Program-made: the position numbers and the translations under genes
Assembly: GCA_964351745.1 (NCBI GenBank)
Contig: CAYGPI010000034.1
Coordinates: forward strand, 1 to 25,942
Source: CAYNJF01 sp964351745
GTDB taxonomy: Bacteria > Pseudomonadota > Gammaproteobacteria > Berkiellales > Berkiellaceae
Direction of reading: 5' to 3'
DNA: 25,942 bases
The notes under the pieces: generated by a model
What the model saw: only the letters and a program-made list of their open reading frames with translations
Told to the model about the DNA's origin: nothing
Database searches by the model: none
Part shown: positions 8,701 to 16,029 of the stretch, piece by piece
Layout: every line of letters begins with the position of its first letter
Position numbering within the stretch: position 1 is the stretch's first letter

Positions 8701-9640
8701 CTCGAATCTCGCCACCAGCCCCTGTGCCTGCTCCAGCGAAAGGCTCTATCGCTGTGGGATGATTATGAGTTTCAACTTTAATGAGAATACCAAGATCTTG
8801 AGCCTGCATCTGATAGGCTTTACTTTCAAAATCTAAACTCAGCTGGTTTACAGTAAAGCCATTAATGACGGCTGCGTTATCGTGATAGGCTGAAAGAATA
8901 TTAGCGGGTGTCTGGTAAGAAGTATTGCGTATCATATCAAAAAGAGAAATCTCCTTTTTTTGATTATCCACGACCCACTTTGCATTAAATATCTTATGCC
9001 GACAATGCTCTGAGTTAACTTGAGAGAACATCATCAGCTCAACGTCAGTGGGATTGCGCCCCAATGCTTGATACTGCTCTAGCAAATAAAGCATTTCATC
9101 ATCAGATAAAGCTAAACCCCATTCTAAATCAATTAGCTTTAAAGCAGCTAATCCGTCATCAAGCATGTTGACAACTTTGAAAGAGCATGGTCTCTCAGAC
9201 TTAAACAAATCTTTAGTTTGATTGATATCCATGATGATTTCTTGAGTCATGCGATCAAAAAAAACTGCTTGAATCTTTGAGAAAAGCTTTTGATCAAGTT
9301 CTGACGATTGAAACTCAACGCGCAACCCTTGCTCAATGGATTTAACCTTATCATGCCCACTAGCATGAAGGACATTTAAGGTCTTAGAGCCCCAAGGTGA
9401 AGCGGTACCTAACCGTGGAACCACCCAAAAACAGGTGTTTTCCTGGGCATTAGCTGTAGAGCTAGCCATTAAAAGCGACTCTAAATCAGTTATAGATCTA
9501 CCATCTAATATCTCTTCAACTTCAAGGAAGTAATCGTAGTGTAGCTTAAAGTTTGAAAACTCTGGCAATAAAACAGCCAGTTGCTCTTCATAAAATCTAA
9601 CACGACTTTCAGAAAGTTTCGGCCCATAAAGAGTGAACAT
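5795..9640 (-). CDS. purL: phosphoribosylformylglycinamidine (FGAM) synthase
   Basis: Fourth step of purine synthesis: FGAR, glutamine and ATP give FGAM. At 1281 residues this is the large single-chain form of gammaproteobacteria (E. coli about 1295), combining a PurS-like N-terminus, the duplicated AIRS-type synthase core and a C-terminal class I glutaminase. Visible motifs are HNHPTAIEPFAGAGTGAGGE at about 290, conserved SEHCRHK at about 213, and GGGAASSNHSG at about 445. The glutaminase shows catalytic C1121 in GICNGCQM, then SHGEGRA and MPHPERV (H1246, E1248). All key residues are intact. The ATG at 9640 fits the family N-terminus (MFTLYG...), with a weak AGG a few bases upstream. maeA follows. 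guaB and guaA lie upstream on the same strand, after a five-gene block; the 101-base gap before purL suggests its own promoter, though I could not identify one. Confidence 0.98.
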   Translation of the reverse strand: MFTLYGPKLSESRVRFYEEQLAVLLPEFSNFKLHYDYFLEVEEILDGRSITDLESLLMASSTANAQENTCFWVVPRLGTASPWGSKTLNVLHASGHDKVKSIEQGLRVEFQSSELDQKLFSKIQAVFFDRMTQEIIMDINQTKDLFKSERPCSFKVVNMLDDGLAALKLIDLEWGLALSDDEMLYLLEQYQALGRNPTDVELMMFSQVNSEHCRHKIFNAKWVVDNQKKEISLFDMIRNTSYQTPANILSAYHDNAAVINGFTVNQLSLDFESKAYQMQAQDLGILIKVETHNHPTAIEPFAGAGTGAGGEIRDEGATGIGSKPKAGLVGFSVSHLHIPGFEQSYENVLKSPDRIASSFDIMQKAPIGSAQYNNEFGRPTICGYFRAFQYDDGETHYGYHKPIMIAGGLGQIQKRHIEKQAFPEGAPIIVLGGPAMKIGLGGGAASSNHSGTISEALDFASVQRQNPEMERRCQEVIDQLWALADNNPILSIHDVGAGGLSNALPELVEGGDCGGVIELRDIFSAEPGLSPLEIWCCEAQERYVLVLKPEGLAHFETIANREKCPFAMVGVTTKEMQLKVYDRLFDNYPVDVPLSLLLSHAPCVLKDVKQQNQEDRPSIKELPLKEAIDSVMAYPTVASKSFLITIGDRSVGGLVHRDQMVGPYQVPVADCGVTLAGFDTFHGEAMAIGERSPIAVLDAKASCAMAVAEAVTNIMGADIQQMSDIKLSCNWMAACGSNTDDKALWDGVEEIGAHLCPALGLAVPVGKDSLSMKTVWRDEHGTFNVKSPLSLVVSAFSPVQDVRLCVTPELANIPSKLLFVDLAKGQQRMGGSCYQQIQNHLSGDTPQVEDPVLITQVFKALQSAKQNKWIKAYHDKSDGGLAATLLEMSFASRLGLEIDLSAMCLGSPLVSLLNEELGCVIQVANQDVSNLMALFEQHDLSAYVHEIGSIRLDQKIRFCLGQDCLYETTRSRAEQNWSQVSFKMQSLRDEPCAAKSAFEMIEEDSVGLYSHVPFKVSAPMIHTQKPRVAILREQGINGQLEMAQAFRVAGFDAIDVTMTDLLMGHMDLSSFQVMAVCGGFSYGDVLGAGKGWANTILHSERLKTSFLQFFERPDTLSLGICNGCQMLSQLKSMIPGASHWPTFLENSSRQFEARLSLVKVASSPSLIFNGMEGAILPIVVSHGEGRATFDESDLVMLERNHLAALHYIDPRDAEHTQLYPFNPNGSTSGVGAVSSMDGRATIMMPHPERVFRAVQMSWCPPQWGEQSPWQQLFYNAARQLD

Positions 9641-9741
9641 GATATAGCCTATTAATCATTCAATATGGTGCCATCATACTGAAATCCCATTTCTTTCTCT
9701 ATATGTGGCATGGAACTTTGAAAGCCCAAAAAGTCTAATAA

Positions 9742-10035
9742 CTAACCTAAAGCTTTAATAATAGGATCAGCAAAAATGCTCCAGATGATGATTAATGGGA
9801 CCAACATCAAATTAGATAAGATAATCAATAGAAAGAGTAATTTACCCATTTCCATTTTTCTTTGATCGAACAATATTTTTAACAAGGCTGACATTGTCAA
9901 CAAAAGGGGAAAACCGAAAACACCCGCTTTGAAGAGCATGACCTGGTTGACGTCAGAGCCGTCACCAAGTTGAAAGCAAAATATCAATGTAACACAGGAT
10001 GCTAACAAAAGCGGGATCAGAATCATTTTTTTCAT
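9742..10035 (-). CDS. small three-helix membrane protein, function unknown
   Basis: A 97-residue protein when started at the ATG at 10035, which has a near-ideal AAAGGA 6 bases upstream. A GTG at 10062 would add nine residues and overlap the peptidase stop as GTGA, but it is less well supported. Three hydrophobic segments are seen, roughly residues 3-21, 35-52 and 66-88 of the shorter form, separated by short polar loops (FDQRKMEMGK). The first could be a signal anchor (MKKMILIPLLLASCV), and its LLASC could be misread as a lipobox. No family is recognised. It is the last gene of the guaB-guaA-tadA-peptidase run. Its good ribosome binding site and codon-like composition argue that it is a real gene. 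Confidence 0.65.
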   Translation of the reverse strand: MKKMILIPLLLASCVTLIFCFQLGDGSDVNQVMLFKAGVFGFPLLLTMSALLKILFDQRKMEMGKLLFLLIILSNLMLVPLIIIWSIFADPIIKALG

Positions 10036-10058
10036 CGGTAGTCCTTTAACCTCTTTAT

Positions 10059-11039
10059 TCACACTTTCTTCAAGTAATACTTAAACCATTCTAGTTTTAG
10101 CATAATAACCTTCCCCAAGGATCCAATATCTTGATGATTAGAATCTGTCACAAAACTCAAAGTTGATTTGGGAAGCTGCTGATGAACAAGATAAGCATCG
10201 ATAGGCTTACAAATGCAATCATGGCGACCGTGCACAATATGTACAGGCAAATGTTCGATAAGATGCATATTGTCAAGCAATTGGTTTTCTCTTAAGAAAA
10301 AATCATTTGTCATGTAATGAAAGAAAAATCTAGTCACGCCCAACACGATATCATCTTGTTGCATAATTTGCGATAGCGCTTTTAAATCAGGGTAAAATTG
10401 ACCACAAAGGATATCTAGTTGTACAAATGCCCTCGCAGCCTCAAGCGCTACATGATCATCTGAGCTCATGACTCGATGATATAGGTGCTCTAAAAGATTT
10501 GCTTGCTCAACATCAGGAAATTGCTCTAAAAAAATCTGATAGTGCTCTGGATAAATCGCTTGAAGTTCAACCATGAGATTTTTGACCATATTTGGCTTGG
10601 CTAGAGTTACCCCATAAATCACCATGCCTAACACGTCTTCAGGATAGTGTTGAGCATAAGCTAAAGATAAGGTGCTCCCCCATGATCCACCAAAGACTAA
10701 CCATTGCTTTACATTGAGATGATTTTTTAGGGTATGTAAATCCTTCACTAAAGCTTGTGTATGATTGTCGTCTAAGGACAGAAAGGGCTTTGACCGCATG
10801 GCCCCTCTTTGATCATACATGATGATTCTATAGAAACTAGGATCAAACAAATCTACTCTACGAGGTGATAATCCTGCACCCGGTCCGCCATGGTTAAGTA
10901 CGACCGGCACCCCATCAGGGTTACCAAACTCGCGATAATACAGTTGATGGATCTCAGAAACTTGAACATAGCCTTCGTTGAAATGATTTAATGGAGGATA
11001 CAGCGCAACCTTATCTAAATATCTACCAGACCACTCCAT
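10059..11039 (-). CDS. proline iminopeptidase-like alpha/beta hydrolase (peptidase family S33)
   Basis: Members of this family release N-terminal proline from peptides in the cytoplasm. The 326 residues begin LYPPLNHFNEGYVQV, like typical Pip proteins. They show the oxyanion motif HGGPG (50-54), nucleophile S119 in GGSWGS, D274 in HGRHD and H302 in SNHQD, a complete catalytic triad by position. The family segment DQRGxGRS reads DQRGAMRS here (77-84), so substrate preference may differ. The ATG at 11039 directly follows the TAG of tadA (TAGATG), with AGGAG just upstream, which points to translational coupling. Its product has no obvious link to purine or tRNA metabolism; gene order suggests co-expression only. 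It could be another S33 aminopeptidase rather than a strict proline iminopeptidase. Confidence 0.85.
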   Translation of the reverse strand: MEWSGRYLDKVALYPPLNHFNEGYVQVSEIHQLYYREFGNPDGVPVVLNHGGPGAGLSPRRVDLFDPSFYRIIMYDQRGAMRSKPFLSLDDNHTQALVKDLHTLKNHLNVKQWLVFGGSWGSTLSLAYAQHYPEDVLGMVIYGVTLAKPNMVKNLMVELQAIYPEHYQIFLEQFPDVEQANLLEHLYHRVMSSDDHVALEAARAFVQLDILCGQFYPDLKALSQIMQQDDIVLGVTRFFFHYMTNDFFLRENQLLDNMHLIEHLPVHIVHGRHDCICKPIDAYLVHQQLPKSTLSFVTDSNHQDIGSLGKVIMLKLEWFKYYLKKV

Positions 11040-11495
11040 CTATCCTCTCCTCTTCTTAAAAAAACAAGTCAACAAGGCTGAGCATTCCTCTTGTAAAATG
11101 CCCCCTTGATAGGCGACTTGATGATTAAGTTTCGGAGACTCTAGGAGTTGAGCGATGGATTGGACACAGCCCGCTTTAGGATCCGTCGCACCAAAAATGA
11201 CCTGCTGGATCCTAGCATGAACAAGTAATCCCGCGCACATCATACATGGCTCTAAAGTCACATATAACGTCGTGCCTGTTAACCGATAATTATTTAATTG
11301 CTCACCAGCTCTTCTCAAAGTTATCATTTCAGCATGAGCAGAGGGATCGTGATTTGTAATAGGTAAATTGTGCCCACTGGCAATGAGTGTATTATCTTTG
11401 ACGAGAACAGCGCCAACTGGCACCTCTCCTAGCTCCTGAGCTAATACTGCCTGCTCTATAGCAAGACGCATCCAAGCATCATGATCTATTCCCAT
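11040..11495 (-). CDS. tadA: tRNA-specific adenosine deaminase
   Basis: It deaminates A34 to inosine in the anticodon of tRNA-Arg(ACG), allowing CGN codon reading; this is essential in most bacteria. The 151-residue protein carries the zinc deaminase signature: H54 and catalytic E56 in HAE, then C84 and C87 in PCMMC. The usual substrate-loop region reads NLPITNHDPSAHAE. The length matches the family (E. coli 167). The ATG at 11495 lies inside the end of guaA (a 10-base overlap), so its translation is probably coupled to guaA. The start of the next gene abuts its stop codon. The call is firm. The guanine deaminase alternative is unlikely given the ARIQQVIFGATDPKAG segment typical of TadA. Confidence 0.95.
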   Translation of the reverse strand: MGIDHDAWMRLAIEQAVLAQELGEVPVGAVLVKDNTLIASGHNLPITNHDPSAHAEMITLRRAGEQLNNYRLTGTTLYVTLEPCMMCAGLLVHARIQQVIFGATDPKAGCVQSIAQLLESPKLNHQVAYQGGILQEECSALLTCFFKKRRG

Positions 11496-13030
11496 TCAAT
11501 CGTCGCCGGTGGTTTAGATGAGATATCATAAGTAACTCGTGAGACCTGAGGAATTTCATTGATAATTTGAGTTGAAACTTCTTCTAATAACTCAAAAGGT
11601 AATCTCGCAACATTAGCTGTCATAAAATCTGTCGTTTCTACAGCTCTAAGCGCTATCACATATTCATATCGCCTAGCATCCCCTGTGACCCCAACAGATT
11701 TAACCGGCAAAAAGACAGCAAAAGCTTGGGCTGTTTTATCATAAAAATTAGCTCTTCTCAAAGCTGTTAGAAATATATGATCTGCTTGCTGCAAAATGGG
11801 CACATATTGTGGTTTTATTTCACCTAAAATTCGAACACCTAAACCAGGCCCTGGGAATGGATGGCGAAAAATTAGGCTTTGAGATAAGCCGAGCGTCAAT
11901 CCTAAGTTGCGAACCTCATCTTTAAATAATTCTCGCAAGGGCTCAATTAACTTTAAATTCATAACCTCTGGCAGCCCACCAACATTGTGATGAGATTTTA
12001 TCACTTTTGCTTTCCCTGTTTTACCACCATTGGATTCAATCACATCCGGGTAAATCGTGCCTTGCGCTAAAAATTCAACGCCAGGTATTTTCTTGGCTTC
12101 TCGCTCGAAAATTTCTATGAATTTGCCGCCAATAATCTTACGCTTTGCTTCTGGACAAGACTCCCCTGCTAGAGCATGAATAAACTCATCCCCAGCATCA
12201 ATTTGAATAACTTTTATATTTAGGCTCTGAGTTGCTTTCATCACTTCAGTTGCTTCGTCTAAACGCAGGAGTCCTGTATCAACAAACAAACATGTTAATT
12301 GATCACCTATCGCTCTATGTAGCATAGCCGCGACCACGGATGAATCTACGCCGCCAGATAATCCTAATACGACATGCTTATCACCAACTTCTTCTTGTAT
12401 CGCCTGGATCTGCTCTTCAATAATATTCTCAAAAGTCCATAGACTTTGACACCCACAAATGTGATGAACAAAATTTTGAATCATGAGCATGCCATGCTTC
12501 GTGTGTGTGACCTCAGGATGAAATTGAACACCATAAAGCTGCTTTTCTTCCAAGGCTATCGCAGCAACTGCTCCTTCAGACTTTGCTATCATTTCAAAGC
12601 CATGGGGTAATTCAGTGATATGATCACCATGACTCATCCAAACATCTAGTAGCGCATTATCACTGATACCCTCTAACAGAGCATTTGGCGCAACTATTTT
12701 GATCTGAGCGTATCCGTACTCATGTTTTAAAGCTTTTTCGACCTTACCACCTAACTGTTGTGTAAGAGCCTGCATACCGTAACAAATGCCTAAGATAGGA
12801 CAACCTAAATCAAAAATGCCAGATGGGATTTGAGGTGCACCAGGCATCAGAATACTTTCTGGACCACCGGATAAAATAATGCCTTTAGGCGCAAGTGCTT
12901 GGATGCTAGCCATATCAGTATCAAAAGGCAGTATCAGAGAATAGACTTTAGCTTCTCGTACACGACGTGCAATAAGTTGAGTGTATTGTGAACCAAAATC
13001 AAGGATAACAATCGTTTCTCTTATGATCAT
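11486..13030 (-). CDS. guaA: GMP synthase (glutamine-hydrolysing)
   Basis: It converts XMP to GMP using ATP and glutamine, the last step of guanine nucleotide synthesis. The 514 residues hold a class I glutaminase (about 1-195) with C83 in GICYGMQ, H171 and E173 in HPE. The ATP pyrophosphatase domain follows, with the P-loop SGGVDS at 225-230. The C-terminal dimerisation domain ends in PATIEWE, as in nearly all GuaA proteins. It is full length and has no missing residues. The ATG at 13030 lies 16 bases after the guaB stop, making guaB-guaA a classical operon. The alternative would be to start a few codons later at TIVIL, but the ATG is the natural choice. tadA overlaps its 3' end. Confidence 0.98.
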   Translation of the reverse strand: MIIRETIVILDFGSQYTQLIARRVREAKVYSLILPFDTDMASIQALAPKGIILSGGPESILMPGAPQIPSGIFDLGCPILGICYGMQALTQQLGGKVEKALKHEYGYAQIKIVAPNALLEGISDNALLDVWMSHGDHITELPHGFEMIAKSEGAVAAIALEEKQLYGVQFHPEVTHTKHGMLMIQNFVHHICGCQSLWTFENIIEEQIQAIQEEVGDKHVVLGLSGGVDSSVVAAMLHRAIGDQLTCLFVDTGLLRLDEATEVMKATQSLNIKVIQIDAGDEFIHALAGESCPEAKRKIIGGKFIEIFEREAKKIPGVEFLAQGTIYPDVIESNGGKTGKAKVIKSHHNVGGLPEVMNLKLIEPLRELFKDEVRNLGLTLGLSQSLIFRHPFPGPGLGVRILGEIKPQYVPILQQADHIFLTALRRANFYDKTAQAFAVFLPVKSVGVTGDARRYEYVIALRAVETTDFMTANVARLPFELLEEVSTQIINEIPQVSRVTYDISSKPPATIEWE

Positions 13031-13046
13031 ATTCTCTTACTCTTCT

Positions 13047-14510
13047 TTAAGAATTGGTTCGGTAATTAGGGGCTTCTTTTGTAATCATCACATCATGCAC
13101 ATGAGACTCTCGCATAGCTGATGGAGATATTTGCATAAATTTAGCGTGTTGTCTCATTTGCTCGAGTGAATCCACTCCTAAGTAGCCCATACTTGAACGA
13201 AGACCACCAAGCAGTTGATGAGTGATCGTTAAAATTGAGCCTTTATAAGGAACGCGCCCCTCAATCCCTTCCGGCACTAACTTATTATCTTCAATATCAC
13301 TTTGTGCATATCGATCCTTTGATCCTGTTGCCATCGCACCTAGTGAACCCATTCCCCGATAAGTTTTATACGAGCGACCTTGGTAAAGAATTGTTTCGCC
13401 TGGTGCCTCATCAGTCCCTGCAAACAAACTGCCCATCATGACGCTTTCTGCGCCAGCAGCTAGAGCCTTAGCAATATCACCTGAGTAGCGGATACCACCA
13501 TCGGCGATCACTGGCACATTAGATTGTTTAAGCGCTTTGCTCACTTGATCAATGGCTGTTAATTGTGGAACACCAACGCCTGCAACAATTCGAGTGGTAC
13601 ATATAGAGCCTGGACCTATCCCCACTTTTACGGCATCAGCACCGGCTTCAACTAAAGCGATAGCGCCATCTGCTGTCGCAACATTACCACCTATCACTTC
13701 GACGGGATCATAGTTTTTCTTAATCCATGAAATCATATCTAAAACTTTCTTAGAGTGGCCATGAGCTGTATCGACCACTAAAATATCAACACCAGCTTCG
13801 ATCAAAGCTGTGACTCGATCATAGGTGTCTATGTGAGTCCCTACAGCTGCGCCAACTCGAAGGCGACCATTTTTGTCTTTGCAAGAAAGCGGCTTATCTT
13901 TTGCTTTTTGTAAATCTTTAACCGTCACTAAGCCTTTTAATTTAAATGCATCATCAATCATCAGAATTTTTTCTAATCGATGCTCACGTAAAAGGTCGAC
14001 CACCCTATCAATGGCAGTCCCTTCAGGGACAGTGACGAGTTTTGACTTTGGCGTCATAATACTTGAAACTGTTTTATTTAAATCTGTCTCAAAACGCCAA
14101 TCACGATGCGTCACGATACCAACCAATTGATTGTCGCCTTCGACAACTGGCAACCCAGAGATATGATAGCGTCCAACAAGATCCAACAATTCACCGACTA
14201 AAGTACCAGGCTTAACTGTGATAGGATGATTAACCACCCCAGACTCAAAGTTTTTAACAAGATGGACTTCTTGTGCTTGAGCCTCTATGGTTAAATTTTT
14301 ATGAATGAAGCCTAAGCCACCTTCTTGCGCCATGGCAATCGCTAATTTAGCCTCTGTGACAGTATCCATCGCTGCAGACAACAATGGAATATTAAGCTTA
14401 ATATTACGCGTTAACCGAGTGGACAAAGTCACTTCATGAGGTAAAATAGCAGAGTATTGAGGCACCAATAACACATCATCAAACGTGAGCCCTTGTGCAA
14501 TTAAATCCAT
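13047..14510 (-). CDS. guaB: inosine-5'-monophosphate dehydrogenase
   Basis: It oxidises IMP to XMP with NAD+, the committed step to guanine nucleotides. The 487 residues (E. coli 488) form the TIM-barrel catalytic domain interrupted by a pair of CBS domains at about 92-205, where adenine and guanine nucleotides regulate the enzyme. Catalytic C304 lies in GSICTTR. The phosphate loop GGIR and the flap region YRGMGSLGAM are present. The ATG at 14510 has AAGG 8 bases upstream. It heads the minus-strand run guaB-guaA-tadA-peptidase-small membrane protein and is divergent from xseA, an arrangement also found in E. coli. A TATAAT lies about 40 bases upstream of the start. Confidence 0.98.
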   Translation of the reverse strand: MDLIAQGLTFDDVLLVPQYSAILPHEVTLSTRLTRNIKLNIPLLSAAMDTVTEAKLAIAMAQEGGLGFIHKNLTIEAQAQEVHLVKNFESGVVNHPITVKPGTLVGELLDLVGRYHISGLPVVEGDNQLVGIVTHRDWRFETDLNKTVSSIMTPKSKLVTVPEGTAIDRVVDLLREHRLEKILMIDDAFKLKGLVTVKDLQKAKDKPLSCKDKNGRLRVGAAVGTHIDTYDRVTALIEAGVDILVVDTAHGHSKKVLDMISWIKKNYDPVEVIGGNVATADGAIALVEAGADAVKVGIGPGSICTTRIVAGVGVPQLTAIDQVSKALKQSNVPVIADGGIRYSGDIAKALAAGAESVMMGSLFAGTDEAPGETILYQGRSYKTYRGMGSLGAMATGSKDRYAQSDIEDNKLVPEGIEGRVPYKGSILTITHQLLGGLRSSMGYLGVDSLEQMRQHAKFMQISPSAMRESHVHDVMITKEAPNYRTNS

Positions 14511-14551
14511 ATCGTGACCTTCTTACGTCGCTTTGATAAATTGATTCAAGT

Positions 14552-14557
14552 ATTATA
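14552..14557 (-). promoter_or_regulatory. guaB: possible -10 element for guaB
   Basis: A perfect TATAAT on the minus strand, 42 bases from the guaB start, in the 79-base guaB/xseA divergent gap. The -35 position at 17 bases falls in a T-run (from the A-run at 14572-14580) and matches the consensus poorly, so support rests on the -10 alone. No purine-repressor-like palindrome is evident. Confidence 0.4.
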
Positions 14558-14589
14558 CGCAGACTCCTTTTAAAAAAAAAGAAATCCGA

Positions 14590-15957
14590 ATGTTTGACTC
14601 CGACAACTCACAAGAGATGCAGCAAATATGCAGTGTAAGTGACTTAAATCTCTCAGTACGAGCACTTCTTGATGAAGCTTTTGACACTCTATGGATCCAA
14701 GGTGAAATTTCAAACTTTGCCTGTCCTCGCTCAAACCATTGGTATTTCACACTCAAAGACTCAAAAGCCCAAATTAAGTGTGCTATGTTTCGCGGTATGA
14801 ACATGAAAGTTGGCTTTCAACCTGAGAGCGGCATGGAGGTTATCCTTTATGCCAAAGTCAGTTTATATCCAGAGCGTGGGGATTATCAGCTCATAGCGCA
14901 AGATATGAGGTTATCTGGCGAAGGAGAACTTCAAAAAGCCTTTGAAGCTCTTAAGACCAAACTGGAAAAAGAGGGGTTATTTTCAGATAGTCACAAAAAG
15001 AGCTTCCCTCTTTATCCCAGAAAAATTGCCATTGTAACTTCTGCAACTGGTGCAGCACTTAAAGATATCTTGAGTGTTCTAGAAAGACGTTACCCCATCT
15101 TAGAAGTCATTATAATCCCTTCGATGGTTCAAGGGGTCGGCGCTGCAGTCACCATAGTTAACGCAATCAAGTCTGCAAACAAACTTGAAGGAGTTGAGCT
15201 TATCATTTTAGCTAGGGGTGGTGGGTCGTTAGAGGACTTATGGTGTTTTAATGAAGAGTCTGTCGCTAAGGCTATATATGGCAGTAAGCTGCCTATCATT
15301 ACAGGTATTGGTCACGAGAGTGATTTCACCATTGCTGACTACGTTGCAGATTGTAGAGCACCGACACCTTCTGCAGCGGCTGAGACTATCAGTCCGAATC
15401 ATGAAGATCTCAAGTTATTATTTGGTCAGTACCAAACTGAGCTTTACAAAAATATTTTAAGAAAATTTAATTATTTAGCTCAAAAGCTGGATCATGCTGA
15501 AAAGGGCTTAATCAGTCCCCTAAAAAAATTGGAACAGCAAAAAGGGGCTCTTTTGCAGTTACTTATTCGCAGCTCAAGAGCTTTAATGCAGAATATGCGT
15601 CATCAACAAGGCCAATATCAAGAAGCGAAATTAAAGATCAATACTTTATCCCCACTTCAAAATATAGTGAGCATGAAGGCCCACTTGAAATTTTTACTTA
15701 TCCATCAAAGTAACGCGGTAGATAAATTACAAACTAGAAAAAATACTCAGGCTAAAGAGTTAATGAGAACCTTACATGCAATGAGTCCTTTAGCGACTTT
15801 AGATAGAGGTTATAGCATTACACGCAAATCAAATAAAATAGAATCGTCAGCTACATCTTTTAAAGTTGGTGATCTTATTGAAACAACGTTTAAAGATGGG
15901 AAAGTAACAAGCAATGTTAACCAGGTCTTATCCAACAAAAACACAGGACAGGCATAA
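14590..15957 (+). CDS. xseA: exodeoxyribonuclease VII large subunit
   Basis: With the small subunit XseB it degrades single-stranded DNA to oligonucleotides in the cytoplasm. The 455 residues match E. coli XseA (456). They show an N-terminal OB-fold (WIQGEISNFACP ... HWYFTLKD ... GDYQL), a catalytic core (SATGAALKDIL, ARGGGSLEDLW, GIGHESDFTIADYVAD, RAPTPSAAAE) and a long charged helical region (about 270-400). A conserved tail, SPLATLDRGYSI, comes before a short C-terminus. xseB is not adjacent. The ATG at 14590 has only weak Shine-Dalgarno complementarity (AGAAAT). The last codons and stop, encoding TGQA, fall within a 12-base word that recurs inverted beyond the transposase gene downstream. 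The original C-terminus may therefore have been remodelled at the element boundary, although the length is normal. Confidence 0.96.
   Translation: MFDSDNSQEMQQICSVSDLNLSVRALLDEAFDTLWIQGEISNFACPRSNHWYFTLKDSKAQIKCAMFRGMNMKVGFQPESGMEVILYAKVSLYPERGDYQLIAQDMRLSGEGELQKAFEALKTKLEKEGLFSDSHKKSFPLYPRKIAIVTSATGAALKDILSVLERRYPILEVIIIPSMVQGVGAAVTIVNAIKSANKLEGVELIILARGGGSLEDLWCFNEESVAKAIYGSKLPIITGIGHESDFTIADYVADCRAPTPSAAAETISPNHEDLKLLFGQYQTELYKNILRKFNYLAQKLDHAEKGLISPLKKLEQQKGALLQLLIRSSRALMQNMRHQQGQYQEAKLKINTLSPLQNIVSMKAHLKFLLIHQSNAVDKLQTRKNTQAKELMRTLHAMSPLATLDRGYSITRKSNKIESSATSFKVGDLIETTFKDGKVTSNVNQVLSNKNTGQA
15945..15956 (-). repeat. left copy of the element word (inverted)
   Basis: AGGACAGGCATA, the exact reverse complement of TATGCCTGTCCT at 17221-17232. 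It overlaps the last codons and stop of xseA and lies 73 bases before the transposase start. Confidence 0.6.
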
Positions 15958-15971
15958 ACGCTTGAACCTAT

Positions 15972-16000
15972 TTGACACTTATATTTTTAGTACGTAGATT
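15972..16000 (+). promoter_or_regulatory. predicted sigma-70 promoter of the transposase-like gene
   Basis: A perfect -35 TTGACA (15972-15977), a 17-base spacer and a -10 TAGATT (15995-16000, four of six matches). Transcription would begin near 16007, about 23 bases before the chosen start and inside a 7-bp hairpin, TCTCATT/AATGAGA at 16004-16020, that reaches the Shine-Dalgarno region. Confidence 0.55.
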
Positions 16001-16029
16001 CTCTCTCATTAAAAATGAGAAGGCTTATC

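Noticed and set aside
14511..14589. Purine or guanine riboswitch or PurR-type operator upstream of guaB
   Set aside because: The gap is 79 bases with a leader of about 35 bases at most, with no aptamer-like pairing and no PurR-like palindrome.
14716..14727. TTTGCCTGTCCT inside xseA, an 11/12 match to the transposase-associated word
   Set aside because: It lies in conserved coding sequence (FACPRSNHWYF) with no flanking pair, so it is best explained by codon choice. It is noted as a caution on the rarity of the word.
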